The notes under the pieces are model-generated. The model was not told the origin of the DNA. It saw only the letters and a program-made list of their open reading frames with translations, and did not search any database. The position numbers were made by a program, and so were the translations under genes. This document shows positions 15,717 through 24,131 of a stretch of DNA of 64,000 nucleotides, in pieces. The DNA is from Marinobacter mangrovi (GTDB lineage: Bacteria; Pseudomonadota; Gammaproteobacteria; Pseudomonadales; Oleiphilaceae), in the NCBI RefSeq assembly GCF_016798325.1, contig NZ_JAERVO010000005.1, forward strand, positions 62,001-126,000. Direction: 5' to 3'. The first letter of the stretch is position 1, and the number at the start of each line of letters is the position of its first letter.

Positions 15717-15864
15717 TGGCATGCGGCCGGGTCGCAAACTATAAAATGCCTGACAATTCGTTCGAATGGTCTATAAAAAGGCAGGTGACATTCATACTGG
15801 GCCGCCCCGCCAGCCATGCTCAAAGCCGCTAAACACGCCCGCTAACCTCAAAAAGGGTATTCGG

Positions 15865-16497
15865 ATGCTGACTTCCTTGCTCGCCATCGCGGTTCTTCAT
15901 TGGGCCGTTCTCGTGATCCCGGGTTTCAACTTTGTTCTCGTCGGTCAATTGGCCGCCGGAGGGAGTCGTACCGCTGCGTTTTCGGCAGTAGCGGGTATGA
16001 CCGCCGCAACGTTAGCCTGGGCTACATTGGCTATTGCCGGGGTGGGTATCGTCTTTACCGCCCACCCTGCCTTAAGGGGCACAGCGCAGATCGCCGGTGG
16101 TCTCTATCTGCTTTACATTGCGTTCAAGCTTTGGCGCTCTGGCCGCCAGGGCACCGTTGTGACAACGCCCGTACTCGGCGCACCGGCTGCATTCCGTGCG
16201 GGCTTTATGACCAGCATCCTCAACCCCAAAATCGCTCTGTTCTATGGCAGTGTGTTTGCGACCGCCCTTCCGCAGGATCCGCCGTTATTCCTGGTGGCGC
16301 TCTCGGTCCTGCTCGTCTTTGCTAATTCGGCCGTTTGGCATTCGTCCCTTGCGCTGTTGTTTTCACGCCAAACCATTCAGAGCGCTTACATGCGGAACTA
16401 CCAGGCGCTGAATCGCCTCTCCGGGGCGGTCGTTGGAGCCTACGGTGCCAAGCTGATCGCCTCTGCCGTCACTGAGTTTCGGTCGCGCGTTGCATAG
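15865..16497 (+). CDS. LysE-family exporter
   Basis: Protein of 210 aa with about six hydrophobic segments. It begins MLTSLLAIAVLHWAVLVIPGFNF, here noted as an N-terminal helix followed by IPGFNF, the LysE/RhtB signature (usually PGPN; here PGFN). Further family marks are LYIAFKLWR and the motif GFMTSILNPKIALFY. LysE-type transporters export amino acids or related small molecules across the inner membrane. AAAGGG lies about 12 bases upstream of ATG 15865. The substitution of Phe for Pro in the PGPN motif is a small oddity. Substrate unknown. Confidence 0.85.
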   Translation: MLTSLLAIAVLHWAVLVIPGFNFVLVGQLAAGGSRTAAFSAVAGMTAATLAWATLAIAGVGIVFTAHPALRGTAQIAGGLYLLYIAFKLWRSGRQGTVVTTPVLGAPAAFRAGFMTSILNPKIALFYGSVFATALPQDPPLFLVALSVLLVFANSAVWHSSLALLFSRQTIQSAYMRNYQALNRLSGAVVGAYGAKLIASAVTEFRSRVA

Positions 16498-16685
16498 GAT
16501 TATTAAAAAGAAAGGGAGCAGATAATGAATTGCCAACTGTTAGCGAAACCAATCCGCAATTAAAATGAGGTCGGGCTTGGCATACGAGGGCTTACCTTTT
16601 GCCCTCCAGAATCTGAATCGCAAAACGCGAGACCAGGCCCCAACGTAATGTCTAAAGTTAGGGAGCCGGAGGCGCTTTAGCGCGA

Positions 16686-17105
16686 TTGGTTCGAGGCAAC
16701 AAGGTGAGGGAAAATGCCACCGGTGAGGTCGGTGTCGTCATTCGCACCCGGGAAAATAGCGAGCTGGATTGCGCCGACTGTCACGTCGCCTTCTATGGCA
16801 ATATGTTTCCATCGGAAGGACCCGCAGGGCCTCCTTATATCTTGCGGTATCTGGAGTCGTCGCTCGAAAAAGTGGATGAGCAACGTTCCGGTGGCCGTTT
16901 TTTAACCAGGCGTTGTTATCAGGCAATGTATCTACCGCTTGGCGGCTCCAAAATTGCTGCAAAGCTTGATGTCAGAATAAAGGGAATATCTTGCTGGTTC
17001 TTAGATTTGCAATTTACGGACTTCTTTTTTTCAGTATTTCCGGATACGTCGTATTGTCCCCCGCAGGAAGCGGCGATGACGCATTTTGGAGGGCGCTTCT
17101 TATAG
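16686..17105 (+). CDS. hypothetical protein, possibly a degenerate remnant
   Basis: Open frame of 139 aa beginning at TTG; no ATG is available before the upstream stop. The first 65 residues (KVRENATGEVGVVI ... ILRYLESSLEKVDE) look like a genuine small soluble protein with DCADCH in it. The later part (from about residue 70) has an unusual composition and overlaps the next gene by about 115 bases in another frame, so it is probably read-through after loss of the true end. I treat the 5' half as the likely gene. No family recognised. Confidence 0.35.
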   Translation: MVRGNKVRENATGEVGVVIRTRENSELDCADCHVAFYGNMFPSEGPAGPPYILRYLESSLEKVDEQRSGGRFLTRRCYQAMYLPLGGSKIAAKLDVRIKGISCWFLDLQFTDFFFSVFPDTSYCPPQEAAMTHFGGRFL

Positions 17106-17200
17106 GCGGAGTTGGCGCTGGTGCCAGTGCCTTTGCCGCATTCTCAGCCAGGATCCTGTTTCAGTTTTACTCGGAACTTTTGAGCAAAGATAATGAGTGA
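16991..17200 (+). CDS. small membrane protein (69 aa)
   Basis: TTG start with AAAGGGA seven bases upstream. The product has two hydrophobic segments (VLRFAIYGLLFFSISGYVVL and ALLIGGVGAGASAFAAFSA) and ends FYSELLSKDNE. Its stop overlaps the next small gene (ATG 17193) by eight bases, so the two form a pair. Base composition is AT-rich compared with neighbours. Function unknown. Confidence 0.5.
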   Translation: MLVLRFAIYGLLFFSISGYVVLSPAGSGDDAFWRALLIGGVGAGASAFAAFSARILFQFYSELLSKDNE

Positions 17201-17521
17201 TAGAGACCTCACGATTTTAATTTCCTTTGCCATTATGCCGTTACTTGCATTATGGCCTTATCTTTTTATTTGGTTTAAAAAGGCCGCAACCCATTTTTAT
17301 TTGTATCTGCATTCTTCGGCATTCTTCTGGTCACGGGAATGCTGCTAACCGCCATTGCTTTACCTTTCGGTATATTTTTTATCAAAATAGCTCCCCAGTT
17401 GGAGGCATCTGGAGTCGGGATTTTCATCGAACCGTTACTATCGCTTTCCAGCTTTGTTCAAAGTTGGTGGTTCATCGTCATTTTTCCTGTTTTGTATTTT
17501 ACGCTTCCTTTTCTCCTTTAA
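17193..17521 (+). pseudogene. small membrane protein gene split by a single-base frameshift
   Basis: The frame from ATG 17193 reads MSDRDLTILISFAIMPLL ... FIWFKK, a membrane protein start. It then leaves the coding pattern and stops at 17345-17347. The frame shifted by one continues hydrophobic from GRNPFLFVSAFFGILLV to the stop at 17519-17521. Joined at TTTAAAAAGG (17274-17283), the product would be about 109 aa with three or four helices. Loss of one base from the A-run explains this. Ribosomal -1 slippage on AAAAAG is possible, but the preceding T breaks the best heptamer. A sequencing error is also possible. Confidence 0.6.
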
Positions 17522-17539
17522 AGGAAGTATGAGGTGTTC

Positions 17540-17566
17540 AACTAAAGGGGCAGAATGCATTAATTG
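17540..17566 (+). repeat. dispersed repeat, copy 6
   Basis: AACTAAAGGGG then CAGAATGCATTAATT, 19 bases after the stop of the frameshifted membrane-protein gene. Confidence 0.75.
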
Positions 17567-17570
17567 GGTT

Positions 17571-17589
17571 TCCGGTTTTGCAAACCGGA
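17571..17589 (+). terminator. short perfect hairpin
   Basis: TCCGGTTT and AAACCGGA pair around a 3-base loop, directly after repeat copy 6. There is no T-run, so rho-independent termination is doubtful; it may be part of an extended repeat. Confidence 0.4.
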
Positions 17590-17734
17590 CGGCAGTACGC
17601 ACGATATGAACTGTACGTATTCTGCGGAAAGCAACGCGACTCACGTTGCTCTGAGACATCACGTACTGTGATCGAGCGCCCCACTGAGATATATTTATCT
17701 GAAGGCCGGGGCTAACGTCTTTTTCAGGGAAGAT

Positions 17735-18142
17735 ATGAAGACTTCAGGGAAATCTGTGCTGCTCATAATATTCACAGTGTCATTCGCAGCGCCCATCTTT
17801 CTGCTCGGTTTTGGGATCGTGGTTGGCACGCCCTACTCATTAACCCAAATATTCCGGGGTTCGTTTGAACTGGCGTTATACCCATTTATCAGCATCGGTG
17901 GACTACTTGGTCTTTGGGCCGTCTTACAATTACTTGCGCGAACATTGAATGACTCCTTTAAATTAGCATCGCCAGCACGATTACTGGTTTATATCTGTTC
18001 GGGCATTTTTTCACTCGGCGCCGTCGCCATTAATACTGAAATGGGCTTTGGTATTTCATCGCTGTTTTGGATTATGCCTTGCGGTTTAACGGGATATCTG
18101 GTTTACGTTAACAGGCAATACTTCAGGGACGGTTTAAAATAA
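17735..18142 (+). CDS. hypothetical four-helix membrane protein (135 aa)
   Basis: Four hydrophobic segments with short loops: residues about 7-30, 45-70, 83-103 and 105-123. CAGGGAAG precedes the ATG. Arg-rich tail VNRQYFRDGLK at the C-terminus suggests the usual positive-inside orientation. The gene is AT-richer than the surrounding DNA. No family recognised; it continues the run of small membrane proteins started at 16991. Confidence 0.6.
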   Translation: MKTSGKSVLLIIFTVSFAAPIFLLGFGIVVGTPYSLTQIFRGSFELALYPFISIGGLLGLWAVLQLLARTLNDSFKLASPARLLVYICSGIFSLGAVAINTEMGFGISSLFWIMPCGLTGYLVYVNRQYFRDGLK

Positions 18143-18447
18143 CGCCATTGCCTTCGCTCCCTCCGGGCTTTATAGGGTATTCTGTTTTCTCCCACTCTTC
18201 CTTCGTAAGCAGGACCGATGCAAAAGGATTTTGATTCATACCGGCAATACATCGAGGCAAATCGATTCCGCTTGTCGGCGACCGTTTACGAACTCGCTTC
18301 AAATGTCGAACGCTAGAGGCACGGGGTCAGCAACGTGACCCTCAGAATCCCCTAAGCTAGACTCGCTGGTGAATCCGCCTCTAACCCCTGTTGGTTCCAA
18401 TAACAATTGATGGGCCTGAACGGTTTTTGCTTGAACGACAGCCAGCG
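18143..18447. other. intergenic stretch with a gene remnant and a small hairpin
   Basis: Contains the 32-residue remnant at 18218-18316 and a small hairpin GGGTCA/TGACCC at 18324-18341. No full gene and no dispersed repeat copy is seen here. Confidence 0.5.
18218..18316 (+). pseudogene. N-terminal remnant of a conserved hypothetical gene
   Basis: A good ribosome site (AGGA) precedes an ATG opening a 32-residue frame, MQKDFDSYRQYIEANRF and on to ELASNVER, then a stop. It resembles the first residues of a longer conserved hypothetical protein whose N-terminus reads YRRYIE.NR..L....YAFASD. The abrupt stop after ELASNVER suggests that only the 5' end remains. The family memory is weak. Confidence 0.4.
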
Positions 18448-19623
18448 ATGAATGACGACGTTTTTAAGGACAAACTGAATTATCAGCTGTTAGACAGTTT
18501 TGTTCGACAAACCCCCGTTGTCGTATTGGGGCACTTTGTCGTCGCTTCGATCAATATCGGGCTATTCTGGCAACGCGTTAACCACACCTTTATTCTGGCC
18601 TGGGCCACCTTCCTGCTGTTGACCGGACTGTCCCGCTGGTTGATGAAAAACCAGTATCAGCGTCATCAACAGCGCTGGACGCCGGGCGGCTGGCGCCGGC
18701 TTTTCGCTGTGAACTCGCTCTTTCTGGGGCTTGCGTGGTGCGTGTGGGGCCTGTATGTCGGCGTGGCGATTGAATTGGGTGGCCTCGGCCTCTCGATCAT
18801 CATCATTACGGCGGCAGGGCTGGTGGCAGGCGCGGTCGCCTCTACGTCTTCCTCGATCGTTTCCTATACGTGCTTTTCCGGGCCAACGCTTCTACCGCTG
18901 AGCGCGCTGTTACTGTTCACCGATCAAATGGAAACCCGCGGTATCGGTCTGTTGATGGTGGTTTTCTTTGCCATTACGTTTCGTCAGGTACAGAGAATAA
19001 ATGCTGTATTGCAGGAAAGTATTATCAACGGGCTCAAGCTGGAAAAGTCCAAAGAGGAAACCGAAAAACTGGCCCAGGAGCTGTATCAACTCTCCACCGT
19101 GGACGCCCTGACGTCGGTCACCAATCGCCGGGGCTTTAATGAAGCCCTTAACAGCGAGTGGGCGCGTGCAAAACGCCTGGATACGCCGCTGACGTTGCTG
19201 CTCATCGATGTCGATTTTTTTAAAACCTTCAACGATAGCCTGGGGCACCCGGCCGGCGATGAGTGCCTCCGTTTAATCGCCTCGATGCTAACGCTCCATG
19301 CCCGAAGGGCCGGCGAGGTGGTTGCTCGCTACGGTGGCGAGGAATTTGCCATTCTGTTACCGAATACGACGGGAAAGGACGGTGTCAAAATCGCAGACGA
19401 TATCTGTGAAGCCGCCGCCAGACTGAACATCAAGCATCCTGCCTCTGACGTCGCGGAACATGTCACCGTGAGTATCGGGGTACACGAGGCGACGCCCCGG
19501 GATGTCGGTGGCAGTGAAGAGCTCATTAAACTCGCCGATCACGCCCTGTACGAAGCCAAAGCGGCCGGACGAAACTGCGTCCGTTCTGCCCAGCAGCCGG
19601 CAAGTAACACGGTCGAATCCTGA
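18448..19623 (+). CDS. membrane-bound diguanylate cyclase (GGDEF)
   Basis: Protein of 391 aa: about five or six N-terminal membrane helices (residues 20-190), a short coiled segment, then a GGDEF domain. The active-site motif is intact as GGEEF (residues 296-300), so it should make c-di-GMP from two GTP. The position of the inhibitory I-site reads RAGE instead of RxxD, so feedback inhibition may be lost. ATG 18448 is chosen; a TTG at 18391 would add 19 hydrophilic residues. No ribosome site is obvious for either. Confidence 0.88.
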   Translation: MNDDVFKDKLNYQLLDSFVRQTPVVVLGHFVVASINIGLFWQRVNHTFILAWATFLLLTGLSRWLMKNQYQRHQQRWTPGGWRRLFAVNSLFLGLAWCVWGLYVGVAIELGGLGLSIIIITAAGLVAGAVASTSSSIVSYTCFSGPTLLPLSALLLFTDQMETRGIGLLMVVFFAITFRQVQRINAVLQESIINGLKLEKSKEETEKLAQELYQLSTVDALTSVTNRRGFNEALNSEWARAKRLDTPLTLLLIDVDFFKTFNDSLGHPAGDECLRLIASMLTLHARRAGEVVARYGGEEFAILLPNTTGKDGVKIADDICEAAARLNIKHPASDVAEHVTVSIGVHEATPRDVGGSEELIKLADHALYEAKAAGRNCVRSAQQPASNTVES

Positions 19624-19646
19624 CAGCATTAGATGAAGGCGTCAGA

Positions 19647-19690
19647 AATTGAGGGGTCAGAGCACTTTGATCGAGAGCACTTTGATCGAT
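19647..19690 (+). repeat. dispersed repeat, copy 7, with a 15-bp tandem duplication
   Basis: TTGAGGGGTCAGAG then CACTTTGATCGA. The 15-mer GAGCACTTTGATCGA occurs twice in direct tandem (19660-19674 and 19675-19689), so this copy has expanded internally. Confidence 0.7.
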
Positions 19691-19829
19691 GAAAGCAGTG
19701 TCAGGAATCAGCAGGATAAACCGATGCCGACAAACTCACGTACGTCTATGCTGGCTGCGACCATTACACGCCGGGCCTCCTTGCGCCCTCACCCGGGAGG
19801 CTGACCGGGAACCGAATACGGAGATGCAA

Positions 19830-20270
19830 ATGACGATTTTTGAAGAGCTTCGGGCCGACCACGACAAACAGCGAAAGTTGATCGAGCAGGTTCTGGAAAC
19901 CCATGGTGCCAGCGACGAGCGGGACCGGTTGTTTCTGAACCTGAAAAAGGAACTGGCCGATCATGCGCTGGCAGAGGAACGTCATTTCTACGTGCCCCTG
20001 ATGCAGTTCGATACGACCCAGGAAAAAGCGAGGCACAGCGTTGCCGAGCACCATGAGCTCGATGAGTTGGTTGACGCCGTCTCTTCATCCGACCAGGATT
20101 CACCCGGTTGGCTGGCTCACGCCAAAAACCTGGCTCACAAGCTGCTGCACCACCTCGAGGAGGAAGAAAAGGAGGTGTTCACCGTTGCGGGCAAGGTGCT
20201 GGCCGACGATCAGAAAACCTCTCTCGGGACCGATTACCGCAGCGAAATGGAGGAAAGGAAAACCGTCTGA
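19830..20270 (+). CDS. hemerythrin (HHE) domain protein
   Basis: Protein of 146 aa, two HHE-type helical repeats: ADHDKQRKLIEQVL, DHALAEERHFYVPL, EHHELDELVD and KLLHHLEEEEKEVF supply the His and Glu residues expected to bind a di-iron centre. Such proteins sense or store O2 or handle NO and oxidative stress in the cytoplasm. ATG 19830 was chosen because GGAG lies seven bases upstream; ATG 19824 is too close to it. It is followed after 39 bases by a DJ-1/PfpI gene, a plausible stress operon. Confidence 0.85.
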   Translation: MTIFEELRADHDKQRKLIEQVLETHGASDERDRLFLNLKKELADHALAEERHFYVPLMQFDTTQEKARHSVAEHHELDELVDAVSSSDQDSPGWLAHAKNLAHKLLHHLEEEEKEVFTVAGKVLADDQKTSLGTDYRSEMEERKTV

Positions 20271-20309
20271 AAAGGCGACGATGCCAAACAGAAATGAGGA
20301 GGACAACGG

Positions 20310-20855
20310 ATGAGTGCACCACTGAACGGAAAACGAGTCGCATTTCTGGCCACCGATGGCGTGGAGCAAATCGAGTTGACCCGCCCCTGGCAGGATCTCC
20401 AGGGTGCCGGCGCCGCGCTGGAATTGATTTCTCTCGAAGACGGTGACATTCAGGGCTACCACCACCTGGACAAGGCCCACACCTTCAAGGTGGATAAAAC
20501 GGCGGCAAACGCCAACGCAGACGACTACGACGCCCTGGTCCTGCCGGGTGGCGTGGCCAATCCCGACGCCCTGCGAACCGACGTCCATGCCGTTAAGCTG
20601 ATCAAGCAGTTCTGCAACAAGCACAAGCCAGTGGCGGCCATTTGCCACGCGCCCTGGACACTGATTGAAGCGGACCAGGTCGAAGGCCGGACGCTCACCT
20701 CTTTCCCGAGTCTGAAAACCGACATTCAGAACGCCGGAGGCCATTGGGTCGATGAGCCGGTGCACAACGACAACGGGTTGATCACCAGCCGGGTCCCGGA
20801 TGACCTGGACGCGTTTTGTGCCGAGTTGATTGAAGTGCTCTCACCGGTTGCCTGA
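20310..20855 (+). CDS. DJ-1/PfpI family protein (YhbO/YajL-like)
   Basis: Protein of 181 aa with the class I glutamine amidotransferase-like fold: VAFLATDGVEQIEL at the start, DALVLPGGVANPD, and the nucleophile elbow AAICHAPW with the reactive Cys. These proteins are called intracellular proteases or protein deglycases; the activity is debated. GAGGA precedes the ATG. Co-transcription with the hemerythrin gene suggests a stress-response unit. A strong hairpin follows the stop. Confidence 0.87.
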   Translation: MSAPLNGKRVAFLATDGVEQIELTRPWQDLQGAGAALELISLEDGDIQGYHHLDKAHTFKVDKTAANANADDYDALVLPGGVANPDALRTDVHAVKLIKQFCNKHKPVAAICHAPWTLIEADQVEGRTLTSFPSLKTDIQNAGGHWVDEPVHNDNGLITSRVPDDLDAFCAELIEVLSPVA

Positions 20856-20879
20856 TTCTTGAAGAGTCAGGTTGTGCTT

Positions 20880-20907
20880 CGAAGGGGCCGTGGCACTGGC
20901 CCCTTCG
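20880..20907 (+). terminator. hairpin after the DJ-1 gene
   Basis: CGAAGGGGCC (20880-20889) and GGCCCCTTCG (20898-20907) pair perfectly around an 8-base loop, 25 bases after the stop. The T-run is poor. Confidence 0.7.
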
Positions 20908-20938
20908 GTTGGCTGGGACACGCCAAGTCGCTCACGTC

Positions 20939-20970
20939 GATTAAACGGGGTGAGAGCGCATAAGTTTTAA
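20939..20970 (+). repeat. dispersed repeat, copy 8
   Basis: GATTAAACGGGGTGAGAG then CGCATAAGTTTTAA. Two substitutions in the core. Confidence 0.7.
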
Positions 20971-21216
20971 CCCATTGCAGATCCGCGCCTCTCACAGGCT
21001 TCAGGCGCTCTCCGCCGGCTTTTTTATGTCGTATCGTTTTGCTTGATCCAGATCATGCCGCCTCCGCGATGAGGGGGTACAGTGATTTTGTATCCCAAGC
21101 CGTTGAATGCCGCGTGCCACCCCCGGATATTGCATAAATCCTGCAAAAGTGGCGCCGACCAGCCATGAGACACAACCGTTAGCTTGATACGATTTTCTAC
21201 AAGATAGGAGATGGGT

Positions 21217-23007
21217 ATGGGCAACGATTCTGAAGAAAAAGCCGGCCTGAATCGGCGAGAGTTTCTTGCCCAGACCTCCAAAATTGTAGCGGCTTCACTT
21301 GCAAGTTCCCTTTTCCCCGGCGCATTGCACGCCCAGACTCATGCACAGCCCCTTACGACACCTCGTTCCTCTGGTCGTGCTTCATCAAGACCCAATATGG
21401 TTTTTGTTTTTTCAGATCAAGAACGTTACTTCAGCCAATGGCCGAGTGGCCTGTCTCTTCCCGCCCACGAACGCCTCCAGGAAACGGGAGTGACATTCCA
21501 TAATCATTACTGCCCTGCTGTCATGTGTACGTCGTCCCGTTCCGTATTGCTAACCGGATTATCAACGGTCGATAATCGTATGTTTGAAAATACGGACGTG
21601 GCCTACGTTAGTGATCTCTCAACCGATATCCCGACGATCGGGCATATGTTACGCAAGGCGGGGTATTACACCGCTTACAAAGGCAAGTGGCACCTCGGTG
21701 AGAAGTTTGAAGAGTCTAAGAATGAATCTTATCTCACCAAGGCAATGGAGAAACACGGATTTGCGGATTACTACTCTCCCGGTGACATTATTGCCCATAC
21801 TCTGGGAGGCTATGAGTTCGATCATTTAATAGCAGGCAGTGCGATAACCTGGCTGCGACGTCATGGTCGGCAACTCAATGACCAGGGCAAGCCATGGTGC
21901 TTGTTTGTCAGCCTGATCAATCCTCACGATATCATGTACTTCAATACCGATGCGCCGGGCCAGAACGTGCAAGACACCGGGCATTTGACCATGCATGCCG
22001 CACCAGCACCGAAAAGTAAGTTATATGAATCCCATTGGGATATGCCGGTTCCCAAAAGCCTCAGACAGCCGTTCAATGATCCCGGTCGACCCGGCGCGCA
22101 CGGTGAGTTCGATCAGATGTGGGCGTATGTATTAGGTCGCGTTCCACTGGAGGAAGAGCGCTGGCAGCGCTTCAATGATTTTTATATCAATTCGATTCGC
22201 TCCGTGGATATGCAAGTGTATAGCCTCTTAAACGAGCTCGATGACTTACGCCTGACCGATCGCACGGCCTTCCTGTATACGTCAGACCATGGCGAAATGG
22301 CGGGAGCTCATGGTCTGCGTGGTAAGGGGCCGTTCGCCTATCAGGAAACCATGCATTTGCCCTTGTATGTTGTTCACCCGGATGTAAAGGGTGGCCAAGA
22401 AACACGGGCGCTCACCGGGCACATCGATATCGTACCGACCATGCTTGCCATGGCGGGGGTTTCACCTACACAGGCCGCCGAGTTTGCCAAGCGTGAACTG
22501 CCGGGTAAGGATTTTTCGACAATACTGAATAATCCTGGAACAGCAAAAATAACGGAAACACGTGAAGGGGTTCTGTTTACCTATAGCGGGCTGGTTACGA
22601 ACGACGGCACGTTGTTCAAGGTGATGGGTGAAGCAAAAGAACAAGGTAAAAAGCCACTATTCAAGATCATGAAGGATGGCTATAAACCAAACATGAAGAA
22701 ACGGGGCAGCCTGCGCACCGTATTCGATGGCCGCTACAAGTTCACACGTTATTTCTCCCCCCTCGAACACAATCGCCCTGAAAATATCAGTGAACTGTAC
22801 CAGTGGAATGACGTGGAGCTGTTTGATCTCCACCATGATCCTGAAGAGATGACTAATCTCGGCGCTGATCGCACCGTCAATCAGGATTTGATCATGGCTA
22901 TGAACTCAAAACTTGATGCGCAAATTAAAGCAGAGATTGGTGTTGATGACGGGCGTGAGCTGCCCAACATCCCGTTTATTGACTGGACAATTGGAAGGAT
23001 CAGTTAA
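21217..23007 (+). CDS. Tat-exported sulfatase-family hydrolase
   Basis: Protein of 596 aa. A twin-arginine signal (LNRREFLAQ, hydrophobic stretch, then ALHAQ) predicts folded export to the periplasm. The alkaline phosphatase-superfamily sulfatase fold is indicated by MVFVFSDQE, the active-site region CTSSRSVLLTG (Cys104), GKWHLG, TSDHGE and LFDLHHDPEE. Sulfatases need a formylglycine made from Cys in C-x-P/A-x-R; here the third position is Ser, an uncommon variant. ATG 21217 was chosen because GGAG lies six bases upstream; ATG 21211 touches it. No formylglycine-generating enzyme is nearby. Substrate unknown. Confidence 0.85.
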   Translation: MGNDSEEKAGLNRREFLAQTSKIVAASLASSLFPGALHAQTHAQPLTTPRSSGRASSRPNMVFVFSDQERYFSQWPSGLSLPAHERLQETGVTFHNHYCPAVMCTSSRSVLLTGLSTVDNRMFENTDVAYVSDLSTDIPTIGHMLRKAGYYTAYKGKWHLGEKFEESKNESYLTKAMEKHGFADYYSPGDIIAHTLGGYEFDHLIAGSAITWLRRHGRQLNDQGKPWCLFVSLINPHDIMYFNTDAPGQNVQDTGHLTMHAAPAPKSKLYESHWDMPVPKSLRQPFNDPGRPGAHGEFDQMWAYVLGRVPLEEERWQRFNDFYINSIRSVDMQVYSLLNELDDLRLTDRTAFLYTSDHGEMAGAHGLRGKGPFAYQETMHLPLYVVHPDVKGGQETRALTGHIDIVPTMLAMAGVSPTQAAEFAKRELPGKDFSTILNNPGTAKITETREGVLFTYSGLVTNDGTLFKVMGEAKEQGKKPLFKIMKDGYKPNMKKRGSLRTVFDGRYKFTRYFSPLEHNRPENISELYQWNDVELFDLHHDPEEMTNLGADRTVNQDLIMAMNSKLDAQIKAEIGVDDGRELPNIPFIDWTIGRIS

Positions 23008-23010
23008 GGA

Positions 23011-23034
23011 ATGAAAGAGGCCAGAGCGCATTCA
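23011..23034 (+). repeat. dispersed repeat, copy 9
   Basis: ATGAAAGAGGCCAGAG then CGCATTCAT, between the convergent sulfatase and LysR genes. Confidence 0.65.
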
Positions 23035-23078
23035 TCGTCTGGCCAGATATGATGCATCACGGTAACACCAAGCATCGT

Positions 23079-23987
23079 TCAGGAATCTTTAGAGCTACCC
23101 CAATGCTCGAGGACCATATCGATGAACAGATGGGCTGTGCCGGAAATACCGTGTGAATTGCTTCTTACCAGGCCGATGGTGCGCTGAATCCGTGGTTCAG
23201 GCAACTCACGTGAACACAGGGTGTCATGGTCGGGGCCAGGCATTGTCATTTTGGGCAGGATCGCCACGCCAAGGCCAGATTCGACAAGGCCAAGGGAGGT
23301 GGAAAGGTGCTGGACTTCGTAGAAGCTATTCAGCCGGATGCCCTCAGCCGAGAGCGTATTATCCAGCAGCATCCGGTTGCCACTGTCTCGGCTCACGGTG
23401 ATCAGCCTCACCTGTTCGAGATCCGACCACTCGATGTCCCCTTTATCTGCAAGAGGATGGTCAGAACGCAGTGCCAGGACAAAGGGATCTCTTAAGAGTG
23501 GTGTAAAGGAGACTTCGGGGCTCTGGGCACTGAACATATTGATACCGAAGTCTGCCTCGCCGCTGATCACCTTTTCCAGACCTTCCTTGGCACTGACATC
23601 GAGGATCCTGATGCGGATCCCTGGCCACGCCTGGCTGAAGCCCCGGATCACACTCGGCAGGAAATAGAAGGCAGCGGTAGGGATACAAGCAATAGTAACG
23701 GTGCCCTTCTGGTGGGTGGCCAATTCACGGATCCCCAGGATCGACGATTCGTACTCCTCGATCATGCGTCTCGCTCGGGGCAGAAAGTCCGTGCCGATCG
23801 GGGTCAGCCGCGTCCGCCGGGTGGTTCGTTCCAGCAACTCGATCTCCAGGAGCTCTTCAAGCTTCTGAATACGTCGAGATAGTGCCGGCTGAGAGAGATG
23901 GAGACGTTGTGCGGCCTCGTGGAAAGAGCCCAGCTCCGCGACCAGGATAAAGGCTTGTAAATCAAGGAACTCTAGACGATGCAACAT
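23079..23987 (-). CDS. LysR-family regulator of the PrpF/Tct gene set
   Basis: Protein of 302 aa starting at MLHRLEFLDLQAF. The helix-turn-helix is GSFHEAAQRLHLSQPALSRR; the effector domain has VTIACIPTAAFYFLP and DFGINM. It diverges from the PrpF-like gene by about 145 bases, with the palindrome ATGCGCAT at 24044-24051 in between as a possible site. Upstream ATG codons exist but would extend beyond the family start. It probably activates the catabolic and transport genes in response to their substrate. Confidence 0.87.
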   Translation of the reverse strand: MLHRLEFLDLQAFILVAELGSFHEAAQRLHLSQPALSRRIQKLEELLEIELLERTTRRTRLTPIGTDFLPRARRMIEEYESSILGIRELATHQKGTVTIACIPTAAFYFLPSVIRGFSQAWPGIRIRILDVSAKEGLEKVISGEADFGINMFSAQSPEVSFTPLLRDPFVLALRSDHPLADKGDIEWSDLEQVRLITVSRDSGNRMLLDNTLSAEGIRLNSFYEVQHLSTSLGLVESGLGVAILPKMTMPGPDHDTLCSRELPEPRIQRTIGLVRSNSHGISGTAHLFIDMVLEHWGSSKDS

Positions 23988-24131
23988 ACACTGACTCTTG
24001 CATGAAGTAGAATCTATTGATAAATCTAACACATTAATTCGTCATGCGCATAATTTAAGCCTTATATTTGCATTTGAAGCATCATAAGACCCCTGACATG
24101 CTCATATCACAATTTTCAGACGCGATATGGC

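Larger units (their letters stand above)
20856..21216. other. intergenic stretch with a terminator and repeat copy 8
   Basis: 361 bases between the DJ-1 gene and the sulfatase. It holds the hairpin at 20880-20907, repeat copy 8 at 20939-20970 and a weak GGCG/CGCC stem with a T-run near 21012-21030. I see no gene. The last 150 bases probably contain the sulfatase promoter, but no convincing -35/-10 pair was found. Confidence 0.5.

Noticed and set aside
16640-16667. Integron attC-like pair CCCAAC ... GTTAGGG
   Set aside because: The core sites do not match the RYYYAAC/GTTRRRY rule well, the spacing is short, no second such site was found and there is no integrase in the window.
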